Shown here in pieces: positions 41,727-51,723 of a stretch of DNA of 64,000 nt. Made by a program: the position numbers and the translations under genes. The stretch is taken from NCBI RefSeq assembly GCF_000190475.1, contig NZ_AEWH01000024.1, forward strand, positions 124,001-188,000. Direction: 5' to 3'. This DNA is from Ornithinibacillus scapharcae TW25 (GTDB taxonomy: Bacteria; Bacillota; Bacilli; Bacillales; Amphibacillaceae). Every line of letters starts with the position of its first letter. Within the stretch, counting starts at the first letter, position 1. Under the pieces are notes generated by a model. That model did no database searches and had not been told where the DNA came from. It saw only the letters and a program-made list of their open reading frames with translations.

Positions 41727-42914
41727 ATGAGTGTTACAGGATGTAAAATTGTTGATATCCGAGCTTATGTAGTTGGTGGTGGTGGTGCGGACTACCATGA
41801 TCAGGGGCAAGAACACTGGATAGTTAACCAAATTGCAACGCCTATGAGTATTTATCCGGAATACAAAATGACCCGAACAAGTTTTGGCATTAATGCTCTA
41901 AAAACATTAGTAGTGGAAGTAGAGTCTGATAATGGTGAAGTAGGGGTTGGAATCTCCACTGGAGGATATCCTGCAGCCTGGATTGTTATGAATCACTTAG
42001 ATCGTTTTATAGTTGGTCAACAGGTCGAAGCGGTTGAAAAAATGTGGGACCAAATGTACCGTTCTACCATGTACTATGGCCGTAAAGGTGTCGTGATGAA
42101 CGCGATTTCTGCTATCGACTTAGCATTATGGGACTTGCTAGGGAAAGTGAGACAAGAACCGGTCTATGCCATGATTGGTGGTAAGGTACGGGATGAAATA
42201 TCTTGTTATGCGACTGGACCTCGTCCAGATTTAGCGAAAGAGATGGGCTTTATTGGTGGAAAAATGCCTCTAGTATTTGGCCCTGCAGATGGAGAAGAGG
42301 GATTACGAAAGAACATCGAACAATTGGCAGCCATGCGTGAAAAAGTAGGAGACGAATTTTGGTTAATGTGGGATTGTTGGATGGCTCTTGATTTACCGTA
42401 TGCACAAAAACTGATGGAAAAATCAAATGATTTCGGTCTTCGTTGGATTGAAGAATGCTTTAATCCAGATGATTACTGGGCATATCGTGATCTGAAAAAA
42501 CGTGCACCAAACAGTATGATGGTCACTGGAGGGGAACATGAAGCTACTCGTTATGGCTTCAAAATGTTACTAGAGTTCTCTGATCTAGATATCATTCAAC
42601 CAGATGTAGGTTGGTGTGGTGGATTAACAGAGTTAATTAAAATTGGTAATCTAGCAGAAAGCTATGGTAAATACGTCATTCCACATGGTAGTGGTGTTTA
42701 TAGCTATCATTATGTCATTACGAAGACGAACAGCCCATTTGCTGAGTATCTTGTGATGAGTCCAAACGCTGATAAGGTTGTCCCACAATATTACCCATTA
42801 TTAGAAGGTGAAATCATTCCAGTAAACGGTAAAGTTAAGCTTGATGAACGTCCTGGTTTTGGTGTAACGCTATCAGAGAATGCTGATTTACAACAGATAC
42901 ATAAGAATGCTTAG
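41727..42914 (+). CDS. rhmD: L-rhamnonate dehydratase (RhmD-like, enolase superfamily)
   Basis: 395-residue mandelate-racemase-type dehydratase. The N-terminal stretch with HDQGQEHWIVNQIATP is characteristic of the rhamnonate dehydratase group. Metal ligands: Asp in MWDCWMALDL, Glu in WIEECFNPDD and Glu in TGGEHEATR. The catalytic His is in IPHGSGVYSYHYV. It removes water from L-rhamnonate (relatives also accept L-lyxonate or L-mannonate) to give 2-keto-3-deoxy-L-rhamnonate. RBS GGGAGGAAG. Located between the dehydrogenase and the permease; a 14-bp inverted repeat follows. Confidence 0.88.
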   Translation: MSVTGCKIVDIRAYVVGGGGADYHDQGQEHWIVNQIATPMSIYPEYKMTRTSFGINALKTLVVEVESDNGEVGVGISTGGYPAAWIVMNHLDRFIVGQQVEAVEKMWDQMYRSTMYYGRKGVVMNAISAIDLALWDLLGKVRQEPVYAMIGGKVRDEISCYATGPRPDLAKEMGFIGGKMPLVFGPADGEEGLRKNIEQLAAMREKVGDEFWLMWDCWMALDLPYAQKLMEKSNDFGLRWIEECFNPDDYWAYRDLKKRAPNSMMVTGGEHEATRYGFKMLLEFSDLDIIQPDVGWCGGLTELIKIGNLAESYGKYVIPHGSGVYSYHYVITKTNSPFAEYLVMSPNADKVVPQYYPLLEGEIIPVNGKVKLDERPGFGVTLSENADLQQIHKNA

Positions 42915-42932
42915 GGGTTACAGTTAAATAGA

Positions 42933-42979
42933 AATACCTAGCACTATTAATTTAAAGGGGAAATGTAGTGCTAGGTATT
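42933..42979 (+). repeat. Intercistronic inverted repeat rhmD-gntP
   Basis: AATACCTAGCACTA (42933-42946) pairs perfectly with TAGTGCTAGGTATT (42966-42979). There is no U-run, so it is more likely an mRNA processing or stability hairpin within the operon than a terminator. Confidence 0.75.
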
Positions 42980-43003
42980 ACTTGAAATAGGGGGAGTAAA
43001 AAC

Positions 43004-44347
43004 ATGGGTGGAGACATGATGTTACTAGTATATCTAGTTGTAGCATTGGTAATTATGTTAGGTTTAGTAGTATTTGTTAAATTAAATGTAGCTATTTCAT
43101 TAGTTATTGCAAGTTTATTTATGGGGATTGCTTCAGGGCTCGGGCTCTTGGGCACAATTAACGGTATCTCAGATGGTTTCGGGAGTATGATGCGTGACTT
43201 AGGTATTCCTATAGGTTTAGGAGTTATATTAGGTAAACTAATTTCGGATTCTGGCGGAGCATACTCAATAGCCCATGCTATTGTAAAAAGAACATCAGAG
43301 AAGCTAGCGCTTTATTCTATTGGTCTAGCAGCATTTGTTTTAGCAATTCCAGTATTTTTTGATGTTGCATTTCTTATTTTAGTTCCATTAGCTGTTCAAA
43401 TTGGAAAGCAGCTTAATAAACCAATTCCATACTCAGTTGGGGCTATTATTATCGGTGCAGCTTTATCTCATACTCTAGTACCACCTACGCCAAATCCATT
43501 GGCAGCAGCTAGTATTCTAGATTTTGACCTAGGTCTGATGATTTTAGTAGGGGCAGTCGTTGGTGGAATTGCAACCCTTATTACAACGAAAATCTATTTT
43601 TTTATTCTAGATAAAGGGTTTTGGAAGAAGGAAACAGATGAGGATCCAACAATGGAAAATCCTTATGGTAATATGGAAATTCCAGAAAACCCACCTTCTG
43701 CATTAGTAGCAATCATTCCTATTATTTTACCTAGTTTAATGATTTTGTTGGGGTCAGTTGGTAGCGTTTTCTATGATGAAAATCCGGAGATTATTACATT
43801 CTTAAGTGACCGAATAATCGCATTATTAATTGGTACAATAGCAGCGTATTTTGTTGCAGCTAAAACATTGAATAAGCAACAACGTGATAATACGGCATCG
43901 GAAGCTATGCAAGCTACAGGTATTGTATTGTTAATTACTGGTGCTGGTGGTGCCTTTGGTGCCATCATTAGAAGTACAGGGATTGACCAGGCTATTTTGG
44001 ATATTTTTGCAGGGGATGCACAATCGACCTTAAGTATTATCCTAATTGCCTTTTTCATGGGAGTATTATTCCGTACGATAACTGGTTCTGGAACCGTAGC
44101 AGGGATAACTACTATGACAATAATGGCTGGGGTTGTTTCAGGTGTAGACATTCATCCTGTTTGGGTAGCGATGGCATCTCTATCGGGTGGTTTAATGCTA
44201 GGACATGTTAATGATAGTGGTTTTTGGATTTCCACAAAAATTGCTGGCTTGTCTGTTAAAGGTGGTATAAAAACCTATACCGTGAGTGAAGCAATTGCTG
44301 GGCTTGTTGTATTAGTTATAACAATTATTGGTGCACATATATTCTAA
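43004..44347 (+). CDS. GntP-family sugar-acid permease
   Basis: 447-residue membrane carrier of the gluconate:H+ symporter family with 12 or more hydrophobic segments. Family signatures: SLVIASLFMGIASGL near the N-terminus, HTLVPPTPNPLAAA (about 158) and the C-terminal ITGSGTVAGITTM plus GHVNDSGFWI. In this context the substrate is probably L-rhamnonate or a related aldonate. RBS GGGGGAG. Placed between the dehydratase and lutABC. Confidence 0.9.
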   Translation: MGGDMMLLVYLVVALVIMLGLVVFVKLNVAISLVIASLFMGIASGLGLLGTINGISDGFGSMMRDLGIPIGLGVILGKLISDSGGAYSIAHAIVKRTSEKLALYSIGLAAFVLAIPVFFDVAFLILVPLAVQIGKQLNKPIPYSVGAIIIGAALSHTLVPPTPNPLAAASILDFDLGLMILVGAVVGGIATLITTKIYFFILDKGFWKKETDEDPTMENPYGNMEIPENPPSALVAIIPIILPSLMILLGSVGSVFYDENPEIITFLSDRIIALLIGTIAAYFVAAKTLNKQQRDNTASEAMQATGIVLLITGAGGAFGAIIRSTGIDQAILDIFAGDAQSTLSIILIAFFMGVLFRTITGSGTVAGITTMTIMAGVVSGVDIHPVWVAMASLSGGLMLGHVNDSGFWISTKIAGLSVKGGIKTYTVSEAIAGLVVLVITIIGAHIF

Positions 44348-44363
44348 TAACATACTTACATAT

Positions 44364-44405
44364 CCCTTGAAGAAGATTACTTTTACAAGTCTCTATCTTC
44401 AAGGG
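44364..44405 (+). repeat. Intercistronic inverted repeat gntP-lutA
   Basis: CCCTTGAAGA (44364-44373) pairs perfectly with TCTTCAAGGG (44396-44405), 22-base loop, no U-run. A second intra-operon hairpin comparable to the one before gntP. Confidence 0.7.
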
Positions 44406-44449
44406 TTATCCTTATTTGTATCGATAAATAATCGAAGAAGGTGTACAGA

Positions 44450-45169
44450 ATGAAAGTTTCATTATTCATTACATGTTTATGCGATATCTTTTCGACCAAT
44501 GTTGGAAAGAATACTGTAGAAATATTGGAACGGGTTGGATGTGAAGTTGATTTTCCAGAAACACAGACTTGCTGCGGTCAACCGGCATTTAATAGTGGAT
44601 ATGTAAAAGAATCCAAGGAAGCAATGAAGCAAATGATGCGTGCCTTCAAGGATTCTGAATACGTTGTTGGTCCTTCTGGTTCATGTGTTGGGATGTTACG
44701 GGAGTATCCTGAAGTCTTTAAAGGAGATTTAGAGTGGGAGGAAGAGGCACAATCTCTAGCAGCTAAGTCCTATGAGATTACACAGTTTTTAGTCGATGTT
44801 CTTGGTATTACCGAAGTAGGATCTACTTTTAAAGGTCGTGTTACATACCATCCATCCTGTCACATGACTCGTATTTTAGGGGTAAAGGATGCTCCAAGGA
44901 AATTACTAGAAAGTATTAAGGGTGTTGAGCTAATTCCACTTCCAGTTAGTGAGGATTGCTGTGGTTTTGGTGGGACGTTCGCTGTGAAAAATGCAGCTAT
45001 CTCGGAACAAATGGTTTTGGAGAAATCAGAGCATGTTACAGAAACTGGAGCAGATTATTTAATTGGTGGAGATATGGGTTGCTTGTTGAATATAGGTGGT
45101 CGAATGGCTAGAGAGGGTAAGAATGTGCAAGTCATGCATATAACGGAAATTTTAAACTATCAGAAATAA
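44450..45169 (+). CDS. lutA: L-lactate utilisation protein LutA (Fe-S oxidoreductase subunit)
   Basis: 239 residues with two cysteine-rich CCG domains: [12 protein letters not shown] (about 40) and [15 protein letters not shown] (about 168), plus further Cys in HPSCHMTR. These are the heterodisulfide-reductase-like cluster ligands of LutA/LldE. LutABC together oxidise L-lactate to pyruvate. ATG 44450 fits AGAAGG at 8 bases. It is downstream of the sugar-acid permease on the same strand, and L-lactate is the expected product of the diketo pathway, so cotranscription makes sense. Confidence 0.92.
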   Translation: MKVSLFITCLCDIFSTNVGKNTVEILERVGCEVDFPETQTCCGQPAFNSGYVKESKEAMKQMMRAFKDSEYVVGPSGSCVGMLREYPEVFKGDLEWEEEAQSLAAKSYEITQFLVDVLGITEVGSTFKGRVTYHPSCHMTRILGVKDAPRKLLESIKGVELIPLPVSEDCCGFGGTFAVKNAAISEQMVLEKSEHVTETGADYLIGGDMGCLLNIGGRMAREGKNVQVMHITEILNYQK

Positions 45170-45183
45170 ATGGAGGGAATCGT

Positions 45184-46619
45184 ATGAATGTAAAAATTGG
45201 AACCGCTCCATTTGACCAACGTGTCCATGAAGGAATCCAGAATGACTTTATGCGAAAGGCGGTATCCTCTGCACAAAGTAGGTTCAGAAGCCGTAAGCAT
45301 CATGTCGCTGAGGAATTGGGTAATTGGGAAGACTGGAGAACATTAGGTGAAGAAATCCGGAAACATACATTAGAAAATTTAGATTACTATCTGCAACGGC
45401 TAAGTGAGGAGGTATCAAGACGTGGAGGGCATGTGTTTTTTGCTCAAACTGCTCATGAAGCCAATGAATATATCCAAAAAATAGTAAAAGAGAAAAATGC
45501 GAAAAAAATAGTAAAGTCAAAATCTATGGTTACAGAAGAAATTGGTTTAAATCATGTTCTTGCCGAAACTGGCGCAGAAGTCATAGAAACTGATCTCGGT
45601 GAATGGATTTTGCAGCTCGATGAAGATCCTCCCTCCCATATTGTCGTGCCAGCACTTCATAAAGATAGAGTACAGATTAAGAAAACGTTTATGAAAAAAG
45701 AGGTTATGAAGGAACAGATAATCCTGAAGAGCTAGGGTTATTTGCCCGAGAGCAACTTCGAAAGGACTTTTTATCAGCTGATATCGGAATAACTGGTTGT
45801 AATTTTGCTGTGGCAGAATCCGGAGCCATTACACTGGTTACTAATGAAGGAAATGCAAGACTTGTCACTACTTTACCAGATACGCAAATAACAGTAATGG
45901 GGATGGAAAGAATTGTACCAACCTGGGAGGAATTAGAAGTAATGGTAAGCTTATTAACTCGCTCTGCGGTCGGGCAAAAGTTAACGAGTTATATTACCTC
46001 CTTAACTGGAACGAGATTAGATGGCGAGATAGATGGTCCTGAAGAATTTCATTTGGTGATTCTAGACAATGGGCGATCGAAGATATTGGGGACAGAATTC
46101 CAAGCAGCATTACATTGCATTCGCTGTGCCTCTTGTATTAATGTATGCCCTGTTTATCGTCACATCGGTGGTCATGCATATGGGTCAATTTATCCGGGTC
46201 CAATTGGAGCGGTATTGACCCCATTACTAGATGGATACGATGATCATAAAGAACTACCATATGCGTCTTCCCTTTGTGGGGCATGTACGGAAGCGTGTCC
46301 AGTAAAGATTCCGTTACATGAAATGTTGATTCGACACCGTCAAATCATTGTTGAAGAGAAGAAAAAGTCACCAATTCCGGAAAAGGCAATGATGAAGGGG
46401 TATGCGAAGTGGGCATCTAGCCCGGCAGCCTATAAATTGAGCACGAAAATGGCACGACCAGCTTTGAAGTTATGGACAAAGGATGAGAAGATTACAAACG
46501 GACCAGGTCTATTAAAAGGGTGGACCGATTCCCGTGATTTTCCTGCTCCAAGTAAACAATCCTTCCGTTCTTGGTATAAAGAAAGGGAGAAGGAGGTTAA
46601 AACGAGTGACAATCCTTAA
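45184..46619 (+). pseudogene. lutB: L-lactate utilisation protein LutB, interrupted by a -1 frameshift
   Basis: Iron-sulfur flavin-less oxidase subunit of LutABC. The N-terminal part (45184-45735, 183 residues) ends prematurely. The remainder continues in the -1 frame, where it reads [20 protein letters not shown] and goes on to the two 4Fe-4S motifs, [12 protein letters not shown] and CGACTEACP, stopping at 46619. One extra A in the run of six A at 45694-45699 would restore a normal protein of about 478 residues. Both parts are otherwise well preserved, so the break is recent or a sequencing error. The A6 run here is not in the phase of a canonical slippery heptamer. Confidence 0.85.
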
Positions 46620-47310
46620 TCGAGATAGTTTCTTAGATAATGTAGCAGAAAATTTAGGTCGGCCAAGGCGAGAAGAAATGGTGATTCGGCCTAATTGGAG
46701 TGTTCGCCCACAATGGGAAGTCTTACGTGACCTTTCACAGGACGAGTTAGTTGATGTATTGGAGAAGCAATGCCAAGAAATTCATACTACCTTTATACGA
46801 ACTAATCGAGCAGGACTTGGTAAAGTGCTTCGTGACATTATTGATAGTTATGAAGGGAAAGCTATTGTCACTGCAAATGATAGTCGCAATGAAGAGTATG
46901 GCTTGGTAGAGTTGTATGAGAAGTTTGTAACAGAAGGAAAAGAAATACATGTATGGAAGCCAGAGTTAGGGGAGGAAAATCAATTGTTTGCTGAAAGAGC
47001 AGATGTTGGGATTACCTTTAGTGATGTTACGCTAGCGGAATCTGGTACCGTTACATTATTTAATCATAAATACAATGGGAGATCTATCAGTTTATTACCA
47101 AGAACTTATATCGCTATTATACCTAAAAGTACACTAGTACCGAGGATGACACAAGCTGCTAAGTTAATCCATGATGCAACTGTTGGTGGAAAGGATGTCC
47201 CATCATGTATTAGCTTTATCACAGGTCCCTCCAATAGTGCCGATATTGAAATGAACTTAATTGTAGGTGTTCATGGGCCTGTGAAAGTAACCTATATTGT
47301 AATCGACTAA
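46606..47310 (+). CDS. lutC: L-lactate utilisation protein LutC
   Basis: 234-residue member of the LUD (DUF162) family, third subunit of LutABC. Conserved features include the N-terminal [15 protein letters not shown], the central [15 protein letters not shown] (about 139) and the C-terminal [20 protein letters not shown], hallmark of the family. GTG 46606 is selected because AGGAGG lies 9 bases upstream; it overlaps the lutB end by 14 bases. Last gene of the operon, followed by a terminator. Confidence 0.92.
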   Translation: MTILNRDSFLDNVAENLGRPRREEMVIRPNWSVRPQWEVLRDLSQDELVDVLEKQCQEIHTTFIRTNRAGLGKVLRDIIDSYEGKAIVTANDSRNEEYGLVELYEKFVTEGKEIHVWKPELGEENQLFAERADVGITFSDVTLAESGTVTLFNHKYNGRSISLLPRTYIAIIPKSTLVPRMTQAAKLIHDATVGGKDVPSCISFITGPSNSADIEMNLIVGVHGPVKVTYIVID

Positions 47311-47328
47311 TCTATTGTTGAAGAAATT

Positions 47329-47359
47329 AACCTAAGCTATTTTACGCTTAGGTTTTTTT
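47329..47359 (+). terminator. Terminator of the sugar-acid/lut operon
   Basis: AACCTAAGC pairs with GCTTAGGTT around a short loop, followed by TTTTT. Confidence 0.92.
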
Positions 47360-47411
47360 AGTTCTATCAAAGCTTTACAATTCATGTAAACCTATGCCTT
47401 TCAATTTCTCA

Positions 47412-47440
47412 TTGATAATGAAAACTTGTTCGTTTATAAT
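47412..47440 (+). promoter_or_regulatory. Promoter of the amino acid ABC transporter operon
   Basis: TTGATA (47412-47417), 17-base spacer, TATAAT (47435-47440), 75 bases before the start of the binding protein. Confidence 0.75.
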
Positions 47441-47514
47441 TATGGTAATCATCTAAATTATTAGATTATTTAAATAAATAGATGATGTATAAATTTGAGA
47501 GGGGATAAAGTTCA

Positions 47515-48285
47515 ATGAGAATGTTAAGAAAATCTGGTGTTATTTTACTGATAGTCATAAGTATTAGTCTACTCTTATCTGGTTGTGGCTCGACAAGCTC
47601 AGGGATTGAAGATGGCAAACTAGTGGTTGCGACAGATGCTGCATATGCACCAATGGAATATTTAGATGATGAAGGTAATATTGTCGGACTGGATATTGAT
47701 ATTGTAAAAGCTATCGCGGAGGCTGTAGACATCGAGGTAGAATTCAAAAACTATGGTTGGGAGCCACTGTTCTCAGCAGTGGAAAATGAGGAAGTAGATT
47801 TTGCAGTATCCTCTATTACCATTACAGATGAGCGGAAAGAATCATTCGATTTCAGTGAACCATATTTTGTTGCAAATCAGCTTATCCTAGTACCTGCTGA
47901 TTCTCAAATTGAAACATTTGAAGATCTTAAAGGGAAAAAGGTTGCTGTTCAAATCAATACCACTGGTCACGAAGTCGTGAAAGGGCTACTTGGAAAAACA
48001 AGTTCTGACATAGTAGCACCGGAATCTATGCCATTAGCTATAACGGAAATGCTTAATGGTAATGCGGATGCAGCAGTTGGCGACAACACAGTCGTATTAG
48101 AATATGTCAAAAACAATCCCAATGTAGAAGTAAAAACAATTGAAGATGATAGTTTTGAAAAAGAAAATTATGGTCTAATGGTGAAAAAAGGGAACGAAGA
48201 AGTGGTTGAATTATTAAATGAGGGTATCCAGGAAATAAAAGACAGTGGAAAATTACAGGAGATCATTGATTCGTATTTAAAATAA
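47515..48285 (+). CDS. Polar amino acid ABC transporter, substrate-binding lipoprotein
   Basis: 256 residues, solute-binding protein family 3. Lipoprotein signal ending LLLSGC (Cys about 24). The mature domain shows LVVATDAAYAPMEYLDDEGNIVGLDID and the conserved SSITITDERKESFDFSEPYF segment, as in glutamine, arginine and cystine binding proteins. It delivers an amino acid to the permease and ATPase encoded next. The exact substrate cannot be read from the sequence. RBS GAGAGGGG. Confidence 0.9.
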   Translation: MRMLRKSGVILLIVISISLLLSGCGSTSSGIEDGKLVVATDAAYAPMEYLDDEGNIVGLDIDIVKAIAEAVDIEVEFKNYGWEPLFSAVENEEVDFAVSSITITDERKESFDFSEPYFVANQLILVPADSQIETFEDLKGKKVAVQINTTGHEVVKGLLGKTSSDIVAPESMPLAITEMLNGNADAAVGDNTVVLEYVKNNPNVEVKTIEDDSFEKENYGLMVKKGNEEVVELLNEGIQEIKDSGKLQEIIDSYLK

Positions 48286-48319
48286 AGTAGTAAATGATGC
48301 AATAATCTTGGGGGTGTTG

Positions 48320-49045
48320 ATGATTGATTTTATAGAGGGCATTCGCTTTGATATGATATGGAGTTATAAGGAATATTTTATCCGAGGACTATGGATTACA
48401 CTGAGTCTAACTATCATAGGTTATCTTGGTGGGGTCATATTAGGACTTTTCCTCGGAATGGGTAAACTTTCCAAGGTTAAGTGGATTTATTATCCAAGTA
48501 AGCTTTATGTAGATTTCTTCCGGGGGACACCTTTATTAGTACAACTTCTCCTTATTCACTTAGCTGTAATACCAACAATATTCGGAAGTTCTTTAGGCCC
48601 CTTTACATCAGGTGCAATAGCACTTGTGTTAAACTGTGCTGCATATAATGCAGAAATTATTAGGGCTGGTATACAGTCTATTGAAAAGGGACAAATGGAA
48701 GCGGCTCGTTCTCTAGGAATGCCACATAAGGAAGCAATGCGACATATTATTTTACCACAGGCATTTCGTCGAATGATTCCCCCATTAGGGAATGAATGGA
48801 TTGCCTTGTTAAAGGACTCCTCCCTTGTTACCGTTATTTCAGCAACGGACCTATTATTTGCTGGAAAAGTTGTGGCAGGAGCATACAGCCGTTTTTGGGA
48901 GCCATATATTACAATAGCAATACTTTATTTACTCTTAACCTGGGTCTTTACTAGAATAATTGCTTATGTAGAGAAGCGCTATAGTAATAGCTATATTCCT
49001 TCACAAAGACGAGGAATATTTTCGCGTCCATCAGTAGGAAGGTGA
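48320..49045 (+). CDS. Polar amino acid ABC transporter, permease
   Basis: Membrane subunit of about 241 residues, HisM/GlnP type. Five membrane helices with the EAA loop [23 protein letters not shown] (about 132-155), which contacts the ATPase, and the [13 protein letters not shown] signature near residue 65. ATG 48320 follows GGGGGTG; the longer TTG reading starts inside that RBS. Only one permease gene is present, so the channel is probably a homodimer. Confidence 0.9.
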   Translation: MIDFIEGIRFDMIWSYKEYFIRGLWITLSLTIIGYLGGVILGLFLGMGKLSKVKWIYYPSKLYVDFFRGTPLLVQLLLIHLAVIPTIFGSSLGPFTSGAIALVLNCAAYNAEIIRAGIQSIEKGQMEAARSLGMPHKEAMRHIILPQAFRRMIPPLGNEWIALLKDSSLVTVISATDLLFAGKVVAGAYSRFWEPYITIAILYLLLTWVFTRIIAYVEKRYSNSYIPSQRRGIFSRPSVGR

Positions 49046-49049
49046 TTAT

Positions 49050-49772
49050 ATGATTAAGATACAAGGATTACATAAATCATTTGGTGATTTACAAGTGTTA
49101 AAAGGGATAGATTGTGAGATTAAGGAAAAAGAGGTAGTTTGTGTGATAGGTCCTAGTGGCTCAGGTAAGAGTACCTTTTTACGGTGCATTAATTTGTTAG
49201 AAGACATTACAGAAGGCTCTGTCTTTATTGACGGTGTGAGAGTTAATGATCCTCATACAGATATTAATGAAATTCGAAAAGAAGTAGGAATGGTATTCCA
49301 GCGGTTTAATCTATTCCCACATATGAGTGTGCTAGATAACATCACGATTGCACCGAAGAAGATTCGGAAAATGCATGAGGTGGAAGCAAAGGACCTGGCT
49401 TATCAGCTTTTAGAAAAAGTGGGTCTTCGAGACAAAGCGGATGCCTATCCTGAGCAATTGTCAGGAGGACAAATGCAACGGGTCGCTATCGCAAGAGCAC
49501 TAGCGATGAGACCTAAAATCATGCTTTTTGATGAGCCAACATCTGCCCTCGATCCAGAAATGGTTAAAGAGGTGCTAGATGTGATGAAACAGCTCGCTAA
49601 AGAAGGGATGACAATGGTGGTGGTTACACATGAGATGGGCTTTGCTAGAGAAATGGGTGACCGCGTCTTGTTTATGGATGAAGGCATTATTATGGAAGAA
49701 GGAACGCCTACAGAAGTATTCGGTCAACCAAAAAATGAGCGAACACAGGACTTTTTGAGTAAGGTATTATAG
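49050..49772 (+). CDS. Polar amino acid ABC transporter, ATP-binding protein
   Basis: 240-residue ATPase of the GlnQ/ArtP type. Walker [10 protein letters not shown] (about 35), Q-loop [13 protein letters not shown] signature [16 protein letters not shown] (about 133), Walker [15 protein letters not shown] and switch His in VVTHEMGFA. All catalytic residues are present. It starts 4 bases after the permease and ends the operon. Confidence 0.95.
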   Translation: MIKIQGLHKSFGDLQVLKGIDCEIKEKEVVCVIGPSGSGKSTFLRCINLLEDITEGSVFIDGVRVNDPHTDINEIRKEVGMVFQRFNLFPHMSVLDNITIAPKKIRKMHEVEAKDLAYQLLEKVGLRDKADAYPEQLSGGQMQRVAIARALAMRPKIMLFDEPTSALDPEMVKEVLDVMKQLAKEGMTMVVVTHEMGFAREMGDRVLFMDEGIIMEEGTPTEVFGQPKNERTQDFLSKVL

Positions 49773-50841
49773 AAGTATTTGAAGAGCTTTTCATTGTAAA
49801 ATGTGAGCTCTTTTTTTGATAGACAAAATCCTCCAGCTCTATTGAACTGGAGGGATGCAATACATTATTTTTTCTTTTTTTAGTTAATCGACCAAGCAGG
49901 AATGCACCTGCTGCAACACCAATGACTGTATTGGTTTTCTTATTGAAAACTTGTTTTACTGCTAGGTTAATGTTTTGCGGGCGTTCCGCTAAACGGCGCA
50001 TATAGTAACCATACCAATCATCCCCAAAAGGAACATACGTACAGAAATTATACCCCTCTTTAGCAAGTTCTAACTGAAGATCCTTACGGAAACCATATAA
50101 CATTTGGAATTCAAACTTGTCCAACGGAATATCGTTTTCTTTTACAAATTCTTTTACATAATTGATAATATGGTGATCATGTGTCGCAATCGACGTGAAT
50201 TTACCGCTTAGTAAATGATATTCTATTAATTTCAAGAAGTTTTGATCGATATCTTTCTTATCTTGAAATGCAACAGATTCAGGCTCTTTATAAGCACCTT
50301 TTACGATACGAAGACGATAGTCTTTATATTTCTCAATATTTTTAACAGATTCATAGAAGTATGCTTGGATTACGGTTCCAATATTATCATATTCAGTTGA
50401 AAGCTCATCAATTAATTGGAATGATGGTTTCAAATGACCGTAATCCTCCATATCAAAGTTGATGAAAATATCATATTCTTTCGCCTTGGAAACGATTTCA
50501 ATTAAGTTCTGTTTACAAAAGTCATAATCAATATCAAGTCCAAGTTGTGTCGGCTTTAACGAAATATGTGCATCAGCTTCATTAGCTTTAATTGCTTCTA
50601 TAACTTCAAGGATTTGTTCTTTTGCTTTCAGTGCTTCTTCTTTTTCCGTAACAAACTCCCCGAGATTATCGATAGTCGCTGAGATTCCATGACTATTTAG
50701 TTCCTTCACACTTTTTATCATTTCTTCGATATTGGTACCAGCAACAACAGTTTGTGCACCTAATTTTAAGCCGTATTTTTTTGCGGCACTATTTAGAAAT
50801 TGATTTTGTGACATCCCCATGAAGAAATCTTTTAAGACCAT
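49708..50841 (-). CDS. putB: Proline dehydrogenase, with an apparent 3' readthrough caused by a one-base indel
   Basis: FAD-dependent proline dehydrogenase of the monofunctional PutB type, first step of proline catabolism. The conserved [17 protein letters not shown] and the C-terminal [17 protein letters not shown] core are present within the first 303 residues. A hydrophobic tail ([14 protein letters not shown]) and KKRK follow. The frame then continues for about 51 unrelated residues through two terminator hairpins into the neighbouring gene's antisense. One more A in the A6 run (plus-strand T 49868-49873) would create a stop at 49867-49865 and a protein of 325 residues. So the native gene is probably 49865-50841. 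Confidence 0.85.
   Translation of the reverse strand: MVLKDFFMGMSQNQFLNSAAKKYGLKLGAQTVVAGTNIEEMIKSVKELNSHGISATIDNLGEFVTEKEEALKAKEQILEVIEAIKANEADAHISLKPTQLGLDIDYDFCKQNLIEIVSKAKEYDIFINFDMEDYGHLKPSFQLIDELSTEYDNIGTVIQAYFYESVKNIEKYKDYRLRIVKGAYKEPESVAFQDKKDIDQNFLKLIEYHLLSGKFTSIATHDHHIINYVKEFVKENDIPLDKFEFQMLYGFRKDLQLELAKEGYNFCTYVPFGDDWYGYYMRRLAERPQNINLAVKQVFNKKTNTVIGVAAGAFLLGRLTKKRKNNVLHPSSSIELEDFVYQKKSSHFTMKSSSNTSIIPYSKSPVFAHFLVDRILL
49782..49817 (+). terminator. Terminator of the amino acid ABC operon
   Basis: AAGAGCTTTTCATT pairs with AAATGTGAGCTCTT (small irregularities), followed by seven T. Confidence 0.88.
49829..49853 (-). terminator. Terminator hairpin of proline dehydrogenase (minus strand)
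   Basis: CCTCCAG and CTGGAGG form a stem; reading the minus strand it is followed by ATTTTGTC. As sequenced, the proline dehydrogenase frame reads straight through this hairpin, which supports loss of the native stop codon. Confidence 0.7.
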
Positions 50842-50928
50842 TGTTCATACCTCATTTACAGTGTTTTCTTTCTATTATATCGGATGAAAGGGGATTCTGT
50901 CACTTGGAATATTGTCGGCAATATATTA

Positions 50929-51723
50929 CTAGCTAGTTGCATGCTGTAAGGATGGTTTTATCCTTGGACGTGTGGCACGATACCATTCTTTACAAAGAAG
51001 GATAATTAATACTATATCTACTGCATCCCCTCCGTAATACATAAGCATTCCACCAACCTCTGCTTCAAGTTTTGGGACTCCAATTGGTGGAAATGCATAA
51101 ATGTATTTTGCAAGAATAGCATGTGCCCCAAGTGCAAAGATTAATACGATTGAACGGTAGAAATGACTAAAGCGTTTCTTAACAGGATCATTATAGAGAA
51201 AAGAAGCGGTAAATAAATATCCAGCAACAAAAACATGAATATGTATAATCAAGTATAATAGTTTATTTTCATGCATCAATGAAAACAGATTGGTGGTGTA
51301 TAGTAGCCAAAGTCCCCCAATATTAAGTAGAGATGTGACAATTGGATGGTGGATGATTTGAAATAGTCTTAACCTCAGTAGATAGGATACCTTTCTAGAA
51401 ATGTTAGTCGGTAACGAACGTAGTAAGAGACTTATAGGGGATCCTAATACGATGAGTAATGGTGATAGCATTCCTAAAAGTAGATGTACTAGCATATGTG
51501 CTGCAAAAGATTCATGAGCAGCATTTGCAAGGGGACCAATGGAAGCAATTGATGCACATAAAATCCCGGATGTAAATAGTAGTGTTCGGCTTATTGGCCA
51601 TTTGTTAAATCGTCTATTAGCATAGACCACAGCTATATAGTATCCGGTAAGTGCTAATAAAAATGGTACGACTAATACGATTTCTACCTGAATAGTTGTA
51701 TCATGCATATGCTGATTATTCAT
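50929..51723 (-). CDS. CtaG-family (caa3 oxidase assembly-type) membrane protein
   Basis: 264 residues with about seven membrane helices. It matches the caa3_CtaG family by the histidine-rich helix faces: AAHESFAAHMLVHLLLGMLSPLL (about 67-89) and HIHVFVAGYLFTASFLY (about 155). CtaG is needed for active caa3 cytochrome oxidase in B. subtilis. No oxidase genes are near, so this may be a second paralog with another role in copper or heme-copper enzyme assembly. Its start overlaps the end of the DUF2243 gene by 8 bases, hence one operon. Confidence 0.85.
   Translation of the reverse strand: MNNQHMHDTTIQVEIVLVVPFLLALTGYYIAVVYANRRFNKWPISRTLLFTSGILCASIASIGPLANAAHESFAAHMLVHLLLGMLSPLLIVLGSPISLLLRSLPTNISRKVSYLLRLRLFQIIHHPIVTSLLNIGGLWLLYTTNLFSLMHENKLLYLIIHIHVFVAGYLFTASFLYNDPVKKRFSHFYRSIVLIFALGAHAILAKYIYAFPPIGVPKLEAEVGGMLMYYGGDAVDIVLIILLCKEWYRATRPRIKPSLQHATS

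Noticed and set aside
45694-45700. Programmed frameshift in lutB
   Set aside because: The A6G run is not in the X_XXY_YYZ phase, and a simple one-base indel explains the break.
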